Source of the DNA: a virus | Virus record (IMG/VR): IMGVR_UViG_3300025141_000775 | Location: 1 to 23,606 of that record | DNA: 23,606 nt | Direction: 5' to 3' (one strand) | Shown here: positions 6,315 to 14,227 of the stretch, piece after piece | Layout of the letters: each line of letters opens with the position of its first letter | How positions within the stretch are numbered: the first letter of the stretch is position 1 | Position numbers and translations under genes: made by a program | The notes under the pieces: model-generated | The model's input: the letters and a program-made list of their open reading frames with translations, nothing else | The model's database searches: none | Told to the model about the DNA's origin: nothing

Positions 6315-9233
6315 ATGTCTGTTGATAGATTTAAATTTATTTCACCAGGAATTTTTGTCAATGAAATTGATAATACTGGACGATCCGCGCTCCCCGCTGA
6401 CGTTGGCCCAGCTTTAATTGGCCGCGCCGAAAAGGGGCCCATCCTGCAACCTATTAAGGTAAAGGACTTTGCTGAATTTGTAAATGAGTTTGGCATGCCC
6501 ATTCCCGGCGGAAACGGAAGTGACGTTTCTCGGAACGGCAATTACATTTCCCCCACCTACGCAGCTTACGCAGCCCAAGCATGGTTGAGAAACAACTCTC
6601 CCGTCACGTACGTGCGCTTGGGAGGCCAAGCCAACGACGCAGCAACTTCAGACAACGGATTCGCCGGCTGGCGAACTGACAACCTCACACCTTCCAAAAC
6701 CCCCGCCAGCAACGGCGGCGCCTACGGCCTATTCGTTGCCATGAGCCGCTCTGACGGCGGCGATGGGGTACTAGACCAGACTGGAGTCACCGGAACCCTC
6801 GCCGCAATTTGGTATTTAAATGACAATTGTCTGATTGGACTCTCAGGCTCCTCTTCATCTCCAGCCCCCGCCGGGCACCCCGCCTCCGCAACGAGCTATC
6901 AGAAACTTGGTTCAGGGCAAACCTTTAAGGTAAAAATTCAATCCGCTGCAGGCGGGGTGTCAAACGCCACCATTGTCGATAGTGAGTTTGATTTCACTGA
7001 AACGAGCGATAAGTACATTCGCAAGGTTTTTAACACCAACCCGACACTGTGTAATAGTGCCATTACTAGCGATGTGCAAGGTTATTGGCTCGGCGAAACA
7101 TTTGAAGGCGCCGTAAGGATGGCCCTGACTGGTTCCAACACTTTGGGCGTTATATTGCCCTTGGTTAGCGGTTCCGACACTGCTCGTGCGGGTCACTTGG
7201 CTGACCGCCGCAAAAATTATCAAACCGGTAAAACCGGATGGTATATCGCGCAAGATATGAGCCAAGGCGATACCACCGGCAGCTTTGACGCTGGGACAAT
7301 GCAAAAGCTTTTCCGAGTGGTCGCGCGCAATGCGGGAAGCTGGTCTTCGAAGAATCTTAAGATTTCCATCCAAGACCTCAAGCGCTCCCCAAATACTTAT
7401 CAGAAATATGGTAGTTTTACTCTGGCCGTGCGCAAGATGAAAGATACAGACAATACGGTTGAATATGTGGAACAATTCAACAATGTGAATTTAAATCCCA
7501 ATTCCGAAAACTATATTGCGCGGCGAATTGGGGATACCTATAAAACATGGGATGACACCAATCGCCGCTACAAGGACTACGGCCAATATGGCAATATGTC
7601 AAAATACATTCGCATCGAAATGAACACTTCGGTGGATAGAGGCGACACAGACCCAGAGTTGCTCCCATGGGGCGTCTTTGGACCTCTTGTTTACAGAAGC
7701 TTCAACGACCTCGGGGCGATGACGCCCACTGGCACGCGCGGCGTCGCACAACTCCACACCATGGTTAGCGGTGCCTTCGACGACGTCCACACCGGCGATC
7801 TCCCCACAACGGCCCTCTTCATTTCCGGCTCAGCTCTTGGGAATGTTCGTTATCAGTTCCCCCGCCTTCGATTGCGCGCCTCAGCGTCGGAAGGCAGCCC
7901 GGTAGATCCTCGGGATGTGTACTTCGGCGTGGATACCACGTTTAATACCTCTCGTTATGATCCTAGCGTTGCTGACCACTTGACTATTTTGGCGAGAACA
8001 ACGAGCGACACCGACAAAGGAGCGGGCACTGTCCACTCATTTGTCTTCACTCTTGACGATATGATGAATACTAATAGTGCGCTGAGTGGTACTAATGTGT
8101 ACGTTTCGGGCTCACGTGCGGCCGCCGCGGATAGCACTATCCGAAATCAAGGCCTCACTTATATCCGAGGAACGGGCTCATATGCGACCATTCTGGACAC
8201 CACCGGCGTGGATAGCTTTACCGCCCTTTTATTCGGCGGATTTGATGGCACCGACATTACAGAGGCAGCACCTTTTAATTCGACCATCTTGGACGCGGCG
8301 ACCAGCGCAGCAACTAGCTATCCTTTCAACTCAGTCCAGGTGGCTATCGATAGTTTGCGAGACCCAGAGGTTGTAGAATACAACGTGGCAGCGATGCCAG
8401 GTGTTAAAAACAATACCCTCAACCGCCAATTGGTGGAAATGTGCGAATCTCGCGGCGACTCTCTGGCCGTCATCGACCTAAAGGGTGGCTACACACCCAA
8501 GTATGAAAATACAACAGCCGAGACCTCTCGCCTAGGCGACGTCGACACGGTTGTGTTAAACGCGCGTAATGAATTGCTCATCAATTCCAGTTACGGCGCG
8601 GCCTACTATCCGTGGGTACAAATTAGAGATACCAATAGCGGTCAACTTGTCTGGGTACCACCCTCTGTCGCCGCCATTGGAGCCATGTCATATTCTCAAA
8701 AGACAGCCGACTTATGGTTTGCTCCGGCAGGCTTTACACGCGGCGGTCTTTCGACAGGCAACGCTGGCCTTCCGGTCACCGCTGTCCGCGAGCGCTTAAC
8801 GTCTAAACAACGAGATAAGCTCTACGAGGCCAACATTAATCCGATTGCGCAGTTCCCAGCGGAAGGTATTGTAATCTTTGGACAAAAGACCCTACAAGCC
8901 ACCCCATCTGCTCTCGATAGAATCAATGTTCGCCGCCTTCTGATCTACTTGAAGCGCCAAATCTCCCGATTTGCTGCCACGGTGATCTTCGACCAAAACG
9001 TCCGGTCCACATGGAACCGCTTTAAAGGTCGCGTCGAACCCTTCTTGGCAAGCGTCCAAGCAGGTCTAGGCATTACCAAGTTTAAGTTGGTGCTGGATGA
9101 GACCACCACCACCGACGACTTGATCGATCGCAATATTATGTATGCGAAGATTTACATCAAGCCTGCGCGAGCTATTGAATATATCGCTCTTGATTTTATC
9201 TTAACTGACAATGGTGCGGCTTTCGAAGACTAA
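6315..9233 (+). CDS. 18: Contractile tail sheath protein, gp18-like
   Basis: 972 aa, against 659 in T4. The N-terminus FKFISPGIFVNEIDNTGRS followed by VGPALIGRAEKGP is the hallmark of phage tail sheath proteins. The C-terminal 250 residues carry the conserved sheath core: AMPGVKNNTLNRQLVEMCES, LAVIDLKGGYTP, YPWVQIRD, VPPSVAAIGAMSY, WFAPAGFTRG, INPIAQFPAEGIVIFGQKTL, RINVRRLLIYLKRQI and the final IYIKPARAIEYIALDF. The middle (about residues 130-600) is a long Gly/Ser/Thr-rich insertion region, longer than in T4, probably surface-exposed domains. The sheath surrounds the tube and contracts to drive it into the cell. It has its own candidate late promoter and a good Shine-Dalgarno, in line with well over a hundred copies per virion. 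Confidence 0.95.
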   Translation: MSVDRFKFISPGIFVNEIDNTGRSALPADVGPALIGRAEKGPILQPIKVKDFAEFVNEFGMPIPGGNGSDVSRNGNYISPTYAAYAAQAWLRNNSPVTYVRLGGQANDAATSDNGFAGWRTDNLTPSKTPASNGGAYGLFVAMSRSDGGDGVLDQTGVTGTLAAIWYLNDNCLIGLSGSSSSPAPAGHPASATSYQKLGSGQTFKVKIQSAAGGVSNATIVDSEFDFTETSDKYIRKVFNTNPTLCNSAITSDVQGYWLGETFEGAVRMALTGSNTLGVILPLVSGSDTARAGHLADRRKNYQTGKTGWYIAQDMSQGDTTGSFDAGTMQKLFRVVARNAGSWSSKNLKISIQDLKRSPNTYQKYGSFTLAVRKMKDTDNTVEYVEQFNNVNLNPNSENYIARRIGDTYKTWDDTNRRYKDYGQYGNMSKYIRIEMNTSVDRGDTDPELLPWGVFGPLVYRSFNDLGAMTPTGTRGVAQLHTMVSGAFDDVHTGDLPTTALFISGSALGNVRYQFPRLRLRASASEGSPVDPRDVYFGVDTTFNTSRYDPSVADHLTILARTTSDTDKGAGTVHSFVFTLDDMMNTNSALSGTNVYVSGSRAAAADSTIRNQGLTYIRGTGSYATILDTTGVDSFTALLFGGFDGTDITEAAPFNSTILDAATSAATSYPFNSVQVAIDSLRDPEVVEYNVAAMPGVKNNTLNRQLVEMCESRGDSLAVIDLKGGYTPKYENTTAETSRLGDVDTVVLNARNELLINSSYGAAYYPWVQIRDTNSGQLVWVPPSVAAIGAMSYSQKTADLWFAPAGFTRGGLSTGNAGLPVTAVRERLTSKQRDKLYEANINPIAQFPAEGIVIFGQKTLQATPSALDRINVRRLLIYLKRQISRFAATVIFDQNVRSTWNRFKGRVEPFLASVQAGLGITKFKLVLDETTTTDDLIDRNIMYAKIYIKPARAIEYIALDFILTDNGAAFED

Positions 9234-9248
9234 AAAATAATCTAGGAA

Positions 9249-9256
9249 ACTAGTTA
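9249..9256 (+). promoter_or_regulatory. Candidate late promoter, ACTANTTA motif, before the tube gene
   Basis: ACTAGTTA within GGAAACTAGTTAACTTTAAG, 27 nt before the tube start at 9276. The strong Shine-Dalgarno TAAGGAG follows. Confidence 0.4.
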
Positions 9257-9275
9257 ACTTTAAGGAGAAAGAAAC

Positions 9276-9818
9276 ATGGCTTTTTGGAGAGATGGAAGCG
9301 TAGAACCTAAGAGACAATTTAGGTGGACATTTACACTGGGCACCGGTCTGGCAGGAGCGTCTATCCAGACATACTTTTGCAAATCGGTGAAAAAGCCCTC
9401 TTTTGCGGTGAACCCTGTACAACATCAATTTGTCCAACATACTTTTTACTATCCTGGAAGATTAACTTGGAATCCCGTCGACATTACTTTTGTTGATCCG
9501 GTCAATCCGGACACATCAACGATTTTGGCGAATATTGTGGCCGATTCTGGCTATTCGGTTCCCGTCGATGAGCAAATCGCATTGCGCTCCATGAGCAAAG
9601 GTGACTTTGTTAGCAACATTGGTACCCCCACTATCCAACAGATCGACGCTGACGGTAACCCCATTGAGACGTGGACGTTGCAGAACGCTTTTGTTACGAC
9701 TCTGGATTTTGGCCAGCTAGACTATTCAATGGATGATCTTGTAGTTGTCTCTATGACGCTTCAATACGATTTCGCGGAACTTGGCGGCACAAGCACACCT
9801 TCACGACTCCAAAGCTAG
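9276..9818 (+). CDS. 19: Tail tube protein, gp19-like
   Basis: 180 aa, close to the 163 of T4 gp19. It begins MAFWRDGSVEPKRQFRWTFT, the typical start of T4-type tube proteins, and has VKKPSFAV, a proline-glycine turn (YYPGRLTWNPVDITFVDP), IETWTLQNAFVTTLDFGQLD and VVVSMTLQYDFAEL at the end, all characteristic of this beta-barrel family. It stacks as hexameric rings inside the sheath and forms the channel for DNA. A very strong ribosome-binding site (TTAAGGAGA) and the candidate late promoter at 9249 fit high copy number. The next gene is a clear paralogue. Confidence 0.92.
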   Translation: MAFWRDGSVEPKRQFRWTFTLGTGLAGASIQTYFCKSVKKPSFAVNPVQHQFVQHTFYYPGRLTWNPVDITFVDPVNPDTSTILANIVADSGYSVPVDEQIALRSMSKGDFVSNIGTPTIQQIDADGNPIETWTLQNAFVTTLDFGQLDYSMDDLVVVSMTLQYDFAELGGTSTPSRLQS

Positions 9819-9837
9819 TTTGAAATAGATTTCTAAT

Positions 9838-10392
9838 ATGCCTTTTTGGTCTGACAGCAGAATGTCCCCCAAGCTTTCCTATCGGTGGCTTTTAGACATC
9901 GGCGGTGGGCCCGGAACAAGCATCGCTAACTACACCGTAAGATCCTTCCAAAAGCCCTCGTTTACCGTGGGAGTTTCAGAATACCTAAACATTAACGACT
10001 TGGCCTATAAGCCGGGTATTGTATCGTGGACGCCGATCGATGTGACGTTGGTTGATCCCGAAAATACATTTGAAAATAATAGCAAAATCCTTTATCGCAT
10101 CATACAAGAGTCGGGATACGTCAAAGATCCGCGGAACGCGGAGCAGTACCCTACAACCGCTATTGTCAAAAGGCGCAATAGCGCTCTTTTAGGGGGCGGA
10201 GGCTCGTACGGCGGCCTCATTACGTTCACACAAATCGATTCCGAGGGGGATACCATCGAGACGTGGACCCTGTGGAATCCGTTCATTAGCTCGATTAATT
10301 TTGGACAGGCCAATTATGCGTCCGACGAGTTGATGACGATCTCCGTACAGATTTATTACGATTTTGCCGACTTTAGACTGGCACATGAATAA
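9838..10392 (+). CDS. Second tail-tube-like protein (gp19 paralogue; perhaps tube initiator)
   Basis: 184 aa, sharing with the upstream tube protein MxFW at the start, KPSF, YKPGIVSWTPIDVTLVDP, IDSEGDTIETWTLWNPF, INFGQANYASDELM and ISVQIYYDFADF. The main difference is an inserted Gly/Ser/Arg-rich loop (KRRNSALLGGGGSYGG) around residues 105-120. No Shine-Dalgarno is visible before ATG 9838 (upstream TAGATTTCTAAT), unlike the strong site of the first tube gene, so translation is probably weaker and coupled across the 19-nt gap. In T4, gp54, the tube initiator at the baseplate, shares the tube fold. A minor tube or tube-initiator role is therefore a reasonable inference; a tube of mixed composition is the alternative. 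Confidence 0.82.
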   Translation: MPFWSDSRMSPKLSYRWLLDIGGGPGTSIANYTVRSFQKPSFTVGVSEYLNINDLAYKPGIVSWTPIDVTLVDPENTFENNSKILYRIIQESGYVKDPRNAEQYPTTAIVKRRNSALLGGGGSYGGLITFTQIDSEGDTIETWTLWNPFISSINFGQANYASDELMTISVQIYYDFADFRLAHE

Positions 10393-10412
10393 GAATTAAG
10401 TCGACCAGACGT

Positions 10413-10441
10413 TTAACAAGATCACGATCTTGTGTTATAAT
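10413..10441 (+). promoter_or_regulatory. Sigma-70-like promoter with extended -10
   Basis: TTAACA (10413-10418, five of six to TTGACA), 17-nt spacer, TATAAT (10436-10441) preceded by TGT (extended -10 pattern TGn). The predicted start is near 10448, giving about 20 nt of leader before ATG 10468. The spacer is filled by an inverted repeat (separate entry). Confidence 0.65.
10416..10433. promoter_or_regulatory. Operator-like perfect inverted repeat inside the promoter
   Basis: ACAAGATC (10416-10423) and GATCTTGT (10426-10433) are perfect inverted repeats separated by AC. The 18-bp element overlaps the -35 box and fills the -35/-10 spacer, exactly where a dimeric repressor would block RNA polymerase. 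No U-run follows, so it is not a terminator. The binding protein is unknown. Confidence 0.55.
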
Positions 10442-10467
10442 AATACTTAAGAAAAAGAGAGGTTACC

Positions 10468-11337
10468 ATGGTAAGATCCAACAAAGACAGATTTGCAGTT
10501 CCGGAACAAGATCCGGGACCACCCGTACCGGCCGAACAGACGCCCGAAGTCGCCGCACCCGGTACGGAACACCAAAACCCCTCTTCTATGCTTCAGTTCA
10601 TCGTTCCTACCGAGGTGGTAGATTTGCCGAGTAAAGGCATCTTTTATGGCGAAGCGCACCCCCTTCATAACTGTGAAACCATTGAAATTCGCCATATGAC
10701 GGCTAAAGAAGAGGACATTCTTACTTCGACCACACTTCTTAAAAAGGGAATGGCCTTGGATAAAATGCTTCAAAGCGTTATTGTCAATAAAGACATCAAA
10801 GTGGAAGATCTCCTCCTTGGGGACAAAAATGCGCTTCTTGTCCACTCGCGTGTCTATGGCTACGGTCCAAATTACAGCACCGCAATCGTATGCCCCGCAT
10901 GTGGAGAGTCTTTTGAGAACAACTTCGATTTAACTGCCATTGGAAACAAGGAACTTGACCTTCAGTTGGATAAGTATGGTATTGAAAGCACCGACAGGCG
11001 CACATTTCTTATTGAACTCCCTAAGTCAAAATATAATGTGGAATTTCGCCTACTTACATCAAGAGACGAGACAGCAGCCCTTGGATCGGCCAAAGAGATG
11101 AAGTCTTTGAAACTCCTTGAAACTATTACAGTTTCCCTTAATGACCAGGCCGATCGCTTTTACATTAAAAGAGCGTTAAGTAGCCTTCCCATCATTGATG
11201 CCTCCATTCTTAAACGAGCTTACGCCGCTGCCACGCCGGACATCAACCTTACGCAGGAGGCTCATTGCCCCCATTGCGCGGAAATATCCGAAGTGGGGGT
11301 CCCGCTTGATGCGGGCTTTTTTTGGCCTGAACTCTGA
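10468..11337 (+). CDS. 26: Baseplate hub / tail assembly protein, gp26-like
   Basis: 289 aa, starting after GAGAGG at 10457-10462. A Pro/Ala-rich N-terminus (residues 14-38) is followed by VDLPSKGIFY (51-60), EIRHMTAKEEDILTS (73-87), KKGMALDKMLQSVIVNKDI (92-110) and LLLGDKNALLVHSRVYGYG (115-133). I associate this block with gp26-type baseplate hub proteins of T4-like phages. Two CxxC pairs, CPAC at 142-145 and CPHC at 267-270, could form one zinc ribbon joining distant parts of the chain. The C-terminus ends AGFFWPEL. The position between tube genes and tape measure is where many tailed phages place the tail assembly chaperone (lambda G/GT, P2 E/E'), so a chaperone role is an alternative reading. 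It has its own sigma-70-like promoter and possible operator. The last codons contain a T7 run next to a hairpin. Confidence 0.6.
   Translation: MVRSNKDRFAVPEQDPGPPVPAEQTPEVAAPGTEHQNPSSMLQFIVPTEVVDLPSKGIFYGEAHPLHNCETIEIRHMTAKEEDILTSTTLLKKGMALDKMLQSVIVNKDIKVEDLLLGDKNALLVHSRVYGYGPNYSTAIVCPACGESFENNFDLTAIGNKELDLQLDKYGIESTDRRTFLIELPKSKYNVEFRLLTSRDETAALGSAKEMKSLKLLETITVSLNDQADRFYIKRALSSLPIIDASILKRAYAAATPDINLTQEAHCPHCAEISEVGVPLDAGFFWPEL
11301..11323 (+). other. Hairpin plus T7 run within the end of the gp26-like gene
   Basis: CCCGC (11301-11305), loop TTGAT, GCGGG (11311-11315), one C, then seven T (11317-11323). It has the form of an intrinsic terminator but lies inside coding sequence, 12 nt before the stop at 11335-11337. 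The T run reads GGC TTT TTT TGG in frame. A +1 (or -2) slip on it would enter the frame of the 57-aa ORF downstream. Confidence 0.55.
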
Positions 11338-11341
11338 TTAT

Positions 11342-11515
11342 ATGAAAGCTGTCTATGAGCAGTTTTTCTACATGAAGTACGTTTCAAACTGGTCCCTCGC
11401 CGAACTCTACAGCCTACCCATAGGCCTCCGTACATGGTTCGTGGAACGCACCGTCCAACAAAAACAAGCGGAACAAGAAGAAATTGAAAAAGCGCAAAAG
11501 AGTCGCGGCCGCTAA
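11342..11515 (+). CDS. 57-aa protein, possible frameshift extension of the gp26-like protein
   Basis: Reads MKAVYEQFFYMKYVSNWSLA, then ELYSLPIGLRTWFVERTVQQ and a charged helix rich in Lys, Gln and Glu. The ATG is 4 nt after the upstream stop (TGA TTAT ATG) with no Shine-Dalgarno, so it is read either by termination-reinitiation or by ribosomes slipping on the T7 run at 11317-11323. The slip would give a fusion through GLNSDYMKAVYEQ. The aromatic helix with 'YSLPI.LR.WF..R' is one I recall from small proteins next to tape measure genes. In lambda and P2 the second tail chaperone is made by frameshift at this same map position. A role in tape measure chaperoning is inference. Confidence 0.6.
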   Translation: MKAVYEQFFYMKYVSNWSLAELYSLPIGLRTWFVERTVQQKQAEQEEIEKAQKSRGR

Positions 11516-11527
11516 TTTCTTCTAACT

Positions 11528-11535
11528 ACTAATTA
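11528..11535 (+). promoter_or_regulatory. Candidate late promoter, ACTANTTA motif
   Basis: ACTAATTA continuing TATATAATAG, 41 nt before the ATG at 11569. The overlapping TATAAT (11538-11543) has no good -35 box at 16-17 nt (TTTCTT), so a late-type element seems the better reading. Confidence 0.45.
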
Positions 11536-11568
11536 TATATAATAGACACTCTCTATGAGGACATCATC

Positions 11569-11898
11569 ATGCTAAAAGATATCGATATCGACCTAGAAAA
11601 GCTTAAAAGCGGCACTTTGACCGAGTCCGCTGTTGTTCGCATGGCAGCAGATCTCAAGTACTTATTGTATCACATGGCAGGCCCCAGCGCCAATTTATTC
11701 CCCCGCGGAGTCAAAGTGAGCGGCAGCCGTGTGGATCTCCAAAATTTTAGTCGCGTGATGGCCAAAGAAAAGAATTATATGGATTCATACCTAAAACATG
11801 GACTAAATGACCCCCGCGTCCTAAATGATCGACACAAACTCGAAAAAGCCGTCTATGCCTTTGAAAGAGAAACAGGCATCAAATGGCCATTCAAGTAG
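11569..11898 (+). CDS. Conserved-looking 109-aa protein before the tape measure gene
   Basis: Starts MLKDIDIDLEKLKSGTLTES and ends FERETGIKWPFK. It is mostly helical and mixed in charge, with no signal peptide or membrane segment. GAGGA at 11556-11560 gives a normal ribosome-binding site for ATG 11569. It lies 11 nt before the tape measure gene and after a candidate late promoter, so it is probably co-transcribed with the tape measure. I do not recognise a family. By position, a tape measure chaperone or minor tail protein is possible, but the sequence itself shows no function. Confidence 0.7.
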   Translation: MLKDIDIDLEKLKSGTLTESAVVRMAADLKYLLYHMAGPSANLFPRGVKVSGSRVDLQNFSRVMAKEKNYMDSYLKHGLNDPRVLNDRHKLEKAVYAFERETGIKWPFK

Positions 11899-11909
11899 GT
11901 TAACCCGCA

Positions 11910-14207
11910 ATGGCAAACAAAGACGACCTCATTCTCCAACAACAGATAAACGCAGCCCTGGAAGACCAGTTTGGGAAAAAACAGGCCCTTATGGACCAGG
12001 ACACCCGAGCCGCCGCCGAGGCTCAAGCCAAACTCGCCATTCATCAAGAAGAGCTTAAGCTCGCGCTCGACAATCTGGCCACGGCCGAAAAAGCGGCCGC
12101 GGTGGGCAAGGAAGCGCTCAAAACGGCCGAAGACAAGCGCATTGTCGATATCGACGGCAACGCATATCAAAACACAGCGGTCGAACAAGCCCAAAAACTT
12201 GTCGCCCAAACCAAAGCCAATATTAAGGAAACAGAAAAACAAGTAAAAGCCACCGAAGGCGTCGCAAAAGCGTTCGCCGACACCGTGGCTCGTGTAGACA
12301 CTCTAAAGGGTCAGCTTTTAGGCATCAACGAAGTTACTGAGCAGCTTGGCGAAGAACTCACCAAAGACGGGAAGATTGTAGGCAACGTTACCCGAAAAGT
12401 GGGCACGCTTGCTAAAGGAATAGGAGACAGCTTCACAGGCGCAAATATGTTGGGCAAAGCTTTCGAGGGCGCCCAGAAAAAAGTTGTCGGGATGAACGAC
12501 AGCCTTAATCAAACTGCTAAAAAATATGGCATGATGGACGCCATCGGTCGCGCAAAAGAGTTTGACGAAACAATGCGCAAGGCAGCACGCCAAGTGGGAA
12601 TATCGAGCGAAGACGCGATGTATGCCCAAAACGACATGTTTGAGGCCGCCATTGAAGGCACCGTCCATACGGGAGACAGCTACTTAAAGATGAACGCCGA
12701 CATCTTTAAAACTTCTACCGTTTTCCGCCAGGCCTCGAAGAGTATGAGAGAGGACATGACCCTCATAAGCCTCGACCTTCAGCAAACATTTGGAGTGACC
12801 GCAGGAGAAAGCACGCAGGTCATGCAAGAGTTGGCCACCACTTTTGGAAAAACGGGGCCCCAAGTAACGAAGCTTACCGCCGACCTGGCGATGTTGGCAC
12901 AAACACAAGGACGAGACGTTAACAAGACCTTCCAGGATTTTGCCAATATGTCCGGACAGTTAGCCAAATTTGGCCTCCCGAGCGCCACCCAAGAATTCGC
13001 GCGTCTTCAAGCGATCGAAGAAAAAACTGGCGCCTCTATGAACAATCTCGTGAGCAGCATGGACACTTTTAGCACCTTTGAAGGGGCTCTCACTGCTGCC
13101 TCCAAACTTAATGCCGCTTTCGGAAGCACCATCGACGGCATGGAACTCATGGACACAATGATGACCGGCGGTCCAGCCGAAGCGCTTCTGCAGCTCCGCC
13201 AACGCCTGGACGAAACAGGTCAGTCTTTCGATACAATGAACTACGCTCAAAAGCGCGTGATGGCAGAAGCCACCGGCATGGGCGTAAGCGATCTTGCTAA
13301 ATTTATGTCCACCCCCTTTGATGAACTAGAAGCCGCAGTTGCCGACTCAGATAAGAGTATCGAAGGCCTGACCGCTTCCCAAGAAAAACTCAAAGCCGCC
13401 ACCGAAGGCACCCAAACCGCGGAAGAAGCGCAAGCGGTTAAGCTCGACGAACAGCGCGAGGCCGTACAATTCTTGGGCACTGCATTGAACAAAGCGGAAA
13501 TAGCATTGAACAGGATGGGCAACGCCTGGACCCACTTCGGCATCGCCGCCGCCCAATCGGCCGGCCTGTTTGTCGGGGGCATAGCCAAAATGCTGGCCAA
13601 ACTGTTATTCTTTAGGGCCGCAGATGCGTCCAGCACCGCCGCCACTGAGACTGCGAAGACAACGGCGGAGGTAGCCGGTTCGAATGCGCGCACCGCAGCG
13701 AAGTTGACAGAGGCGGCTGCCCAGCGCTCGCTGAATTTAGCTAAAGGACTCGGATACGCCGGCCTCGCCGTCGGCGCCCTATATGGGGCATACAAAGCCG
13801 GCGAATGGATAGCAGACAATACGGACATGTACGCAGGCCCCAAGGGCACAGGATCTGGCATTGAAGGCATCGGCGCCGAAGGGAGAGGGCACTATAGCAC
13901 GACGGGATTCGCCGTGGGGCAGAACTTTATTAGCCAGCCCACGATGGCCACCGTTGGCGAGGGCGGCGCCCCAGAAATCGCCAACATAAAGGGTCAAAAC
14001 TATATGGTAGGCGTGGGCGGACCTCAGAACATAGCGCTTGGCGCAGGCGACAGCGTATCTCCTACGCAGGGCGCCCAGGCGGCCGGCCCCAAAGAGGTTG
14101 TAATGAACTTTACCTTTGTTGATGAGAACGGCAAAAAGAAAACTCAACGCGTTCAACGCGAAATTTTAGAAATGATGAACGAGAAATTACAGTTCAGTTA
14201 TAGTTAA
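11910..14207 (+). CDS. Tail tape measure protein
   Basis: 765 aa. Residues 1-130 are a nearly pure Ala/Lys/Glu/Gln coiled coil, and the body is a long helical protein containing KYGMMDAIGRAKEFDETMRK and MLAQTQGRDVNKTFQDFANM, with many short repeats of helix character. Two hydrophobic segments follow (about 542-568, with GLFVGGIAKMLAKLL, and 613-630, GLGYAGLAVGALYGAYKAG). The C-terminus has TTGFAVGQNFISQPTMATVG and GEGGAPEIANI, similar to the conserved C-terminal part of tape measure proteins. Length, position after tube and chaperone-like genes, and membrane segments all fit. It fills the tube lumen, sets tail length (gp29 plays this part in T4) and may aid DNA passage through the inner membrane. 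The start at 11910 has only a weak ribosome-binding site and is probably coupled to the gene before. Confidence 0.88.
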   Translation: MANKDDLILQQQINAALEDQFGKKQALMDQDTRAAAEAQAKLAIHQEELKLALDNLATAEKAAAVGKEALKTAEDKRIVDIDGNAYQNTAVEQAQKLVAQTKANIKETEKQVKATEGVAKAFADTVARVDTLKGQLLGINEVTEQLGEELTKDGKIVGNVTRKVGTLAKGIGDSFTGANMLGKAFEGAQKKVVGMNDSLNQTAKKYGMMDAIGRAKEFDETMRKAARQVGISSEDAMYAQNDMFEAAIEGTVHTGDSYLKMNADIFKTSTVFRQASKSMREDMTLISLDLQQTFGVTAGESTQVMQELATTFGKTGPQVTKLTADLAMLAQTQGRDVNKTFQDFANMSGQLAKFGLPSATQEFARLQAIEEKTGASMNNLVSSMDTFSTFEGALTAASKLNAAFGSTIDGMELMDTMMTGGPAEALLQLRQRLDETGQSFDTMNYAQKRVMAEATGMGVSDLAKFMSTPFDELEAAVADSDKSIEGLTASQEKLKAATEGTQTAEEAQAVKLDEQREAVQFLGTALNKAEIALNRMGNAWTHFGIAAAQSAGLFVGGIAKMLAKLLFFRAADASSTAATETAKTTAEVAGSNARTAAKLTEAAAQRSLNLAKGLGYAGLAVGALYGAYKAGEWIADNTDMYAGPKGTGSGIEGIGAEGRGHYSTTGFAVGQNFISQPTMATVGEGGAPEIANIKGQNYMVGVGGPQNIALGAGDSVSPTQGAQAAGPKEVVMNFTFVDENGKKKTQRVQREILEMMNEKLQFSYS

Positions 14208-14227
14208 TAGAAAGGAGACCATAATAA

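Noticed and set aside
10447-10845. A 132-aa - strand ORF opposite the gp26-like gene
   Set aside because: It is antisense to a conserved + strand gene and lacks a credible start site.
11317-11323. A classical -1 frameshift on the T7 run
   Set aside because: The downstream ORF is in the +1 (equivalently -2) frame, so a -1 slip would not enter it.
13247-13870. A 207-aa - strand ORF inside the tape measure gene
   Set aside because: It is an antisense shadow of Ala-rich coding sequence, with no recognisable protein features.
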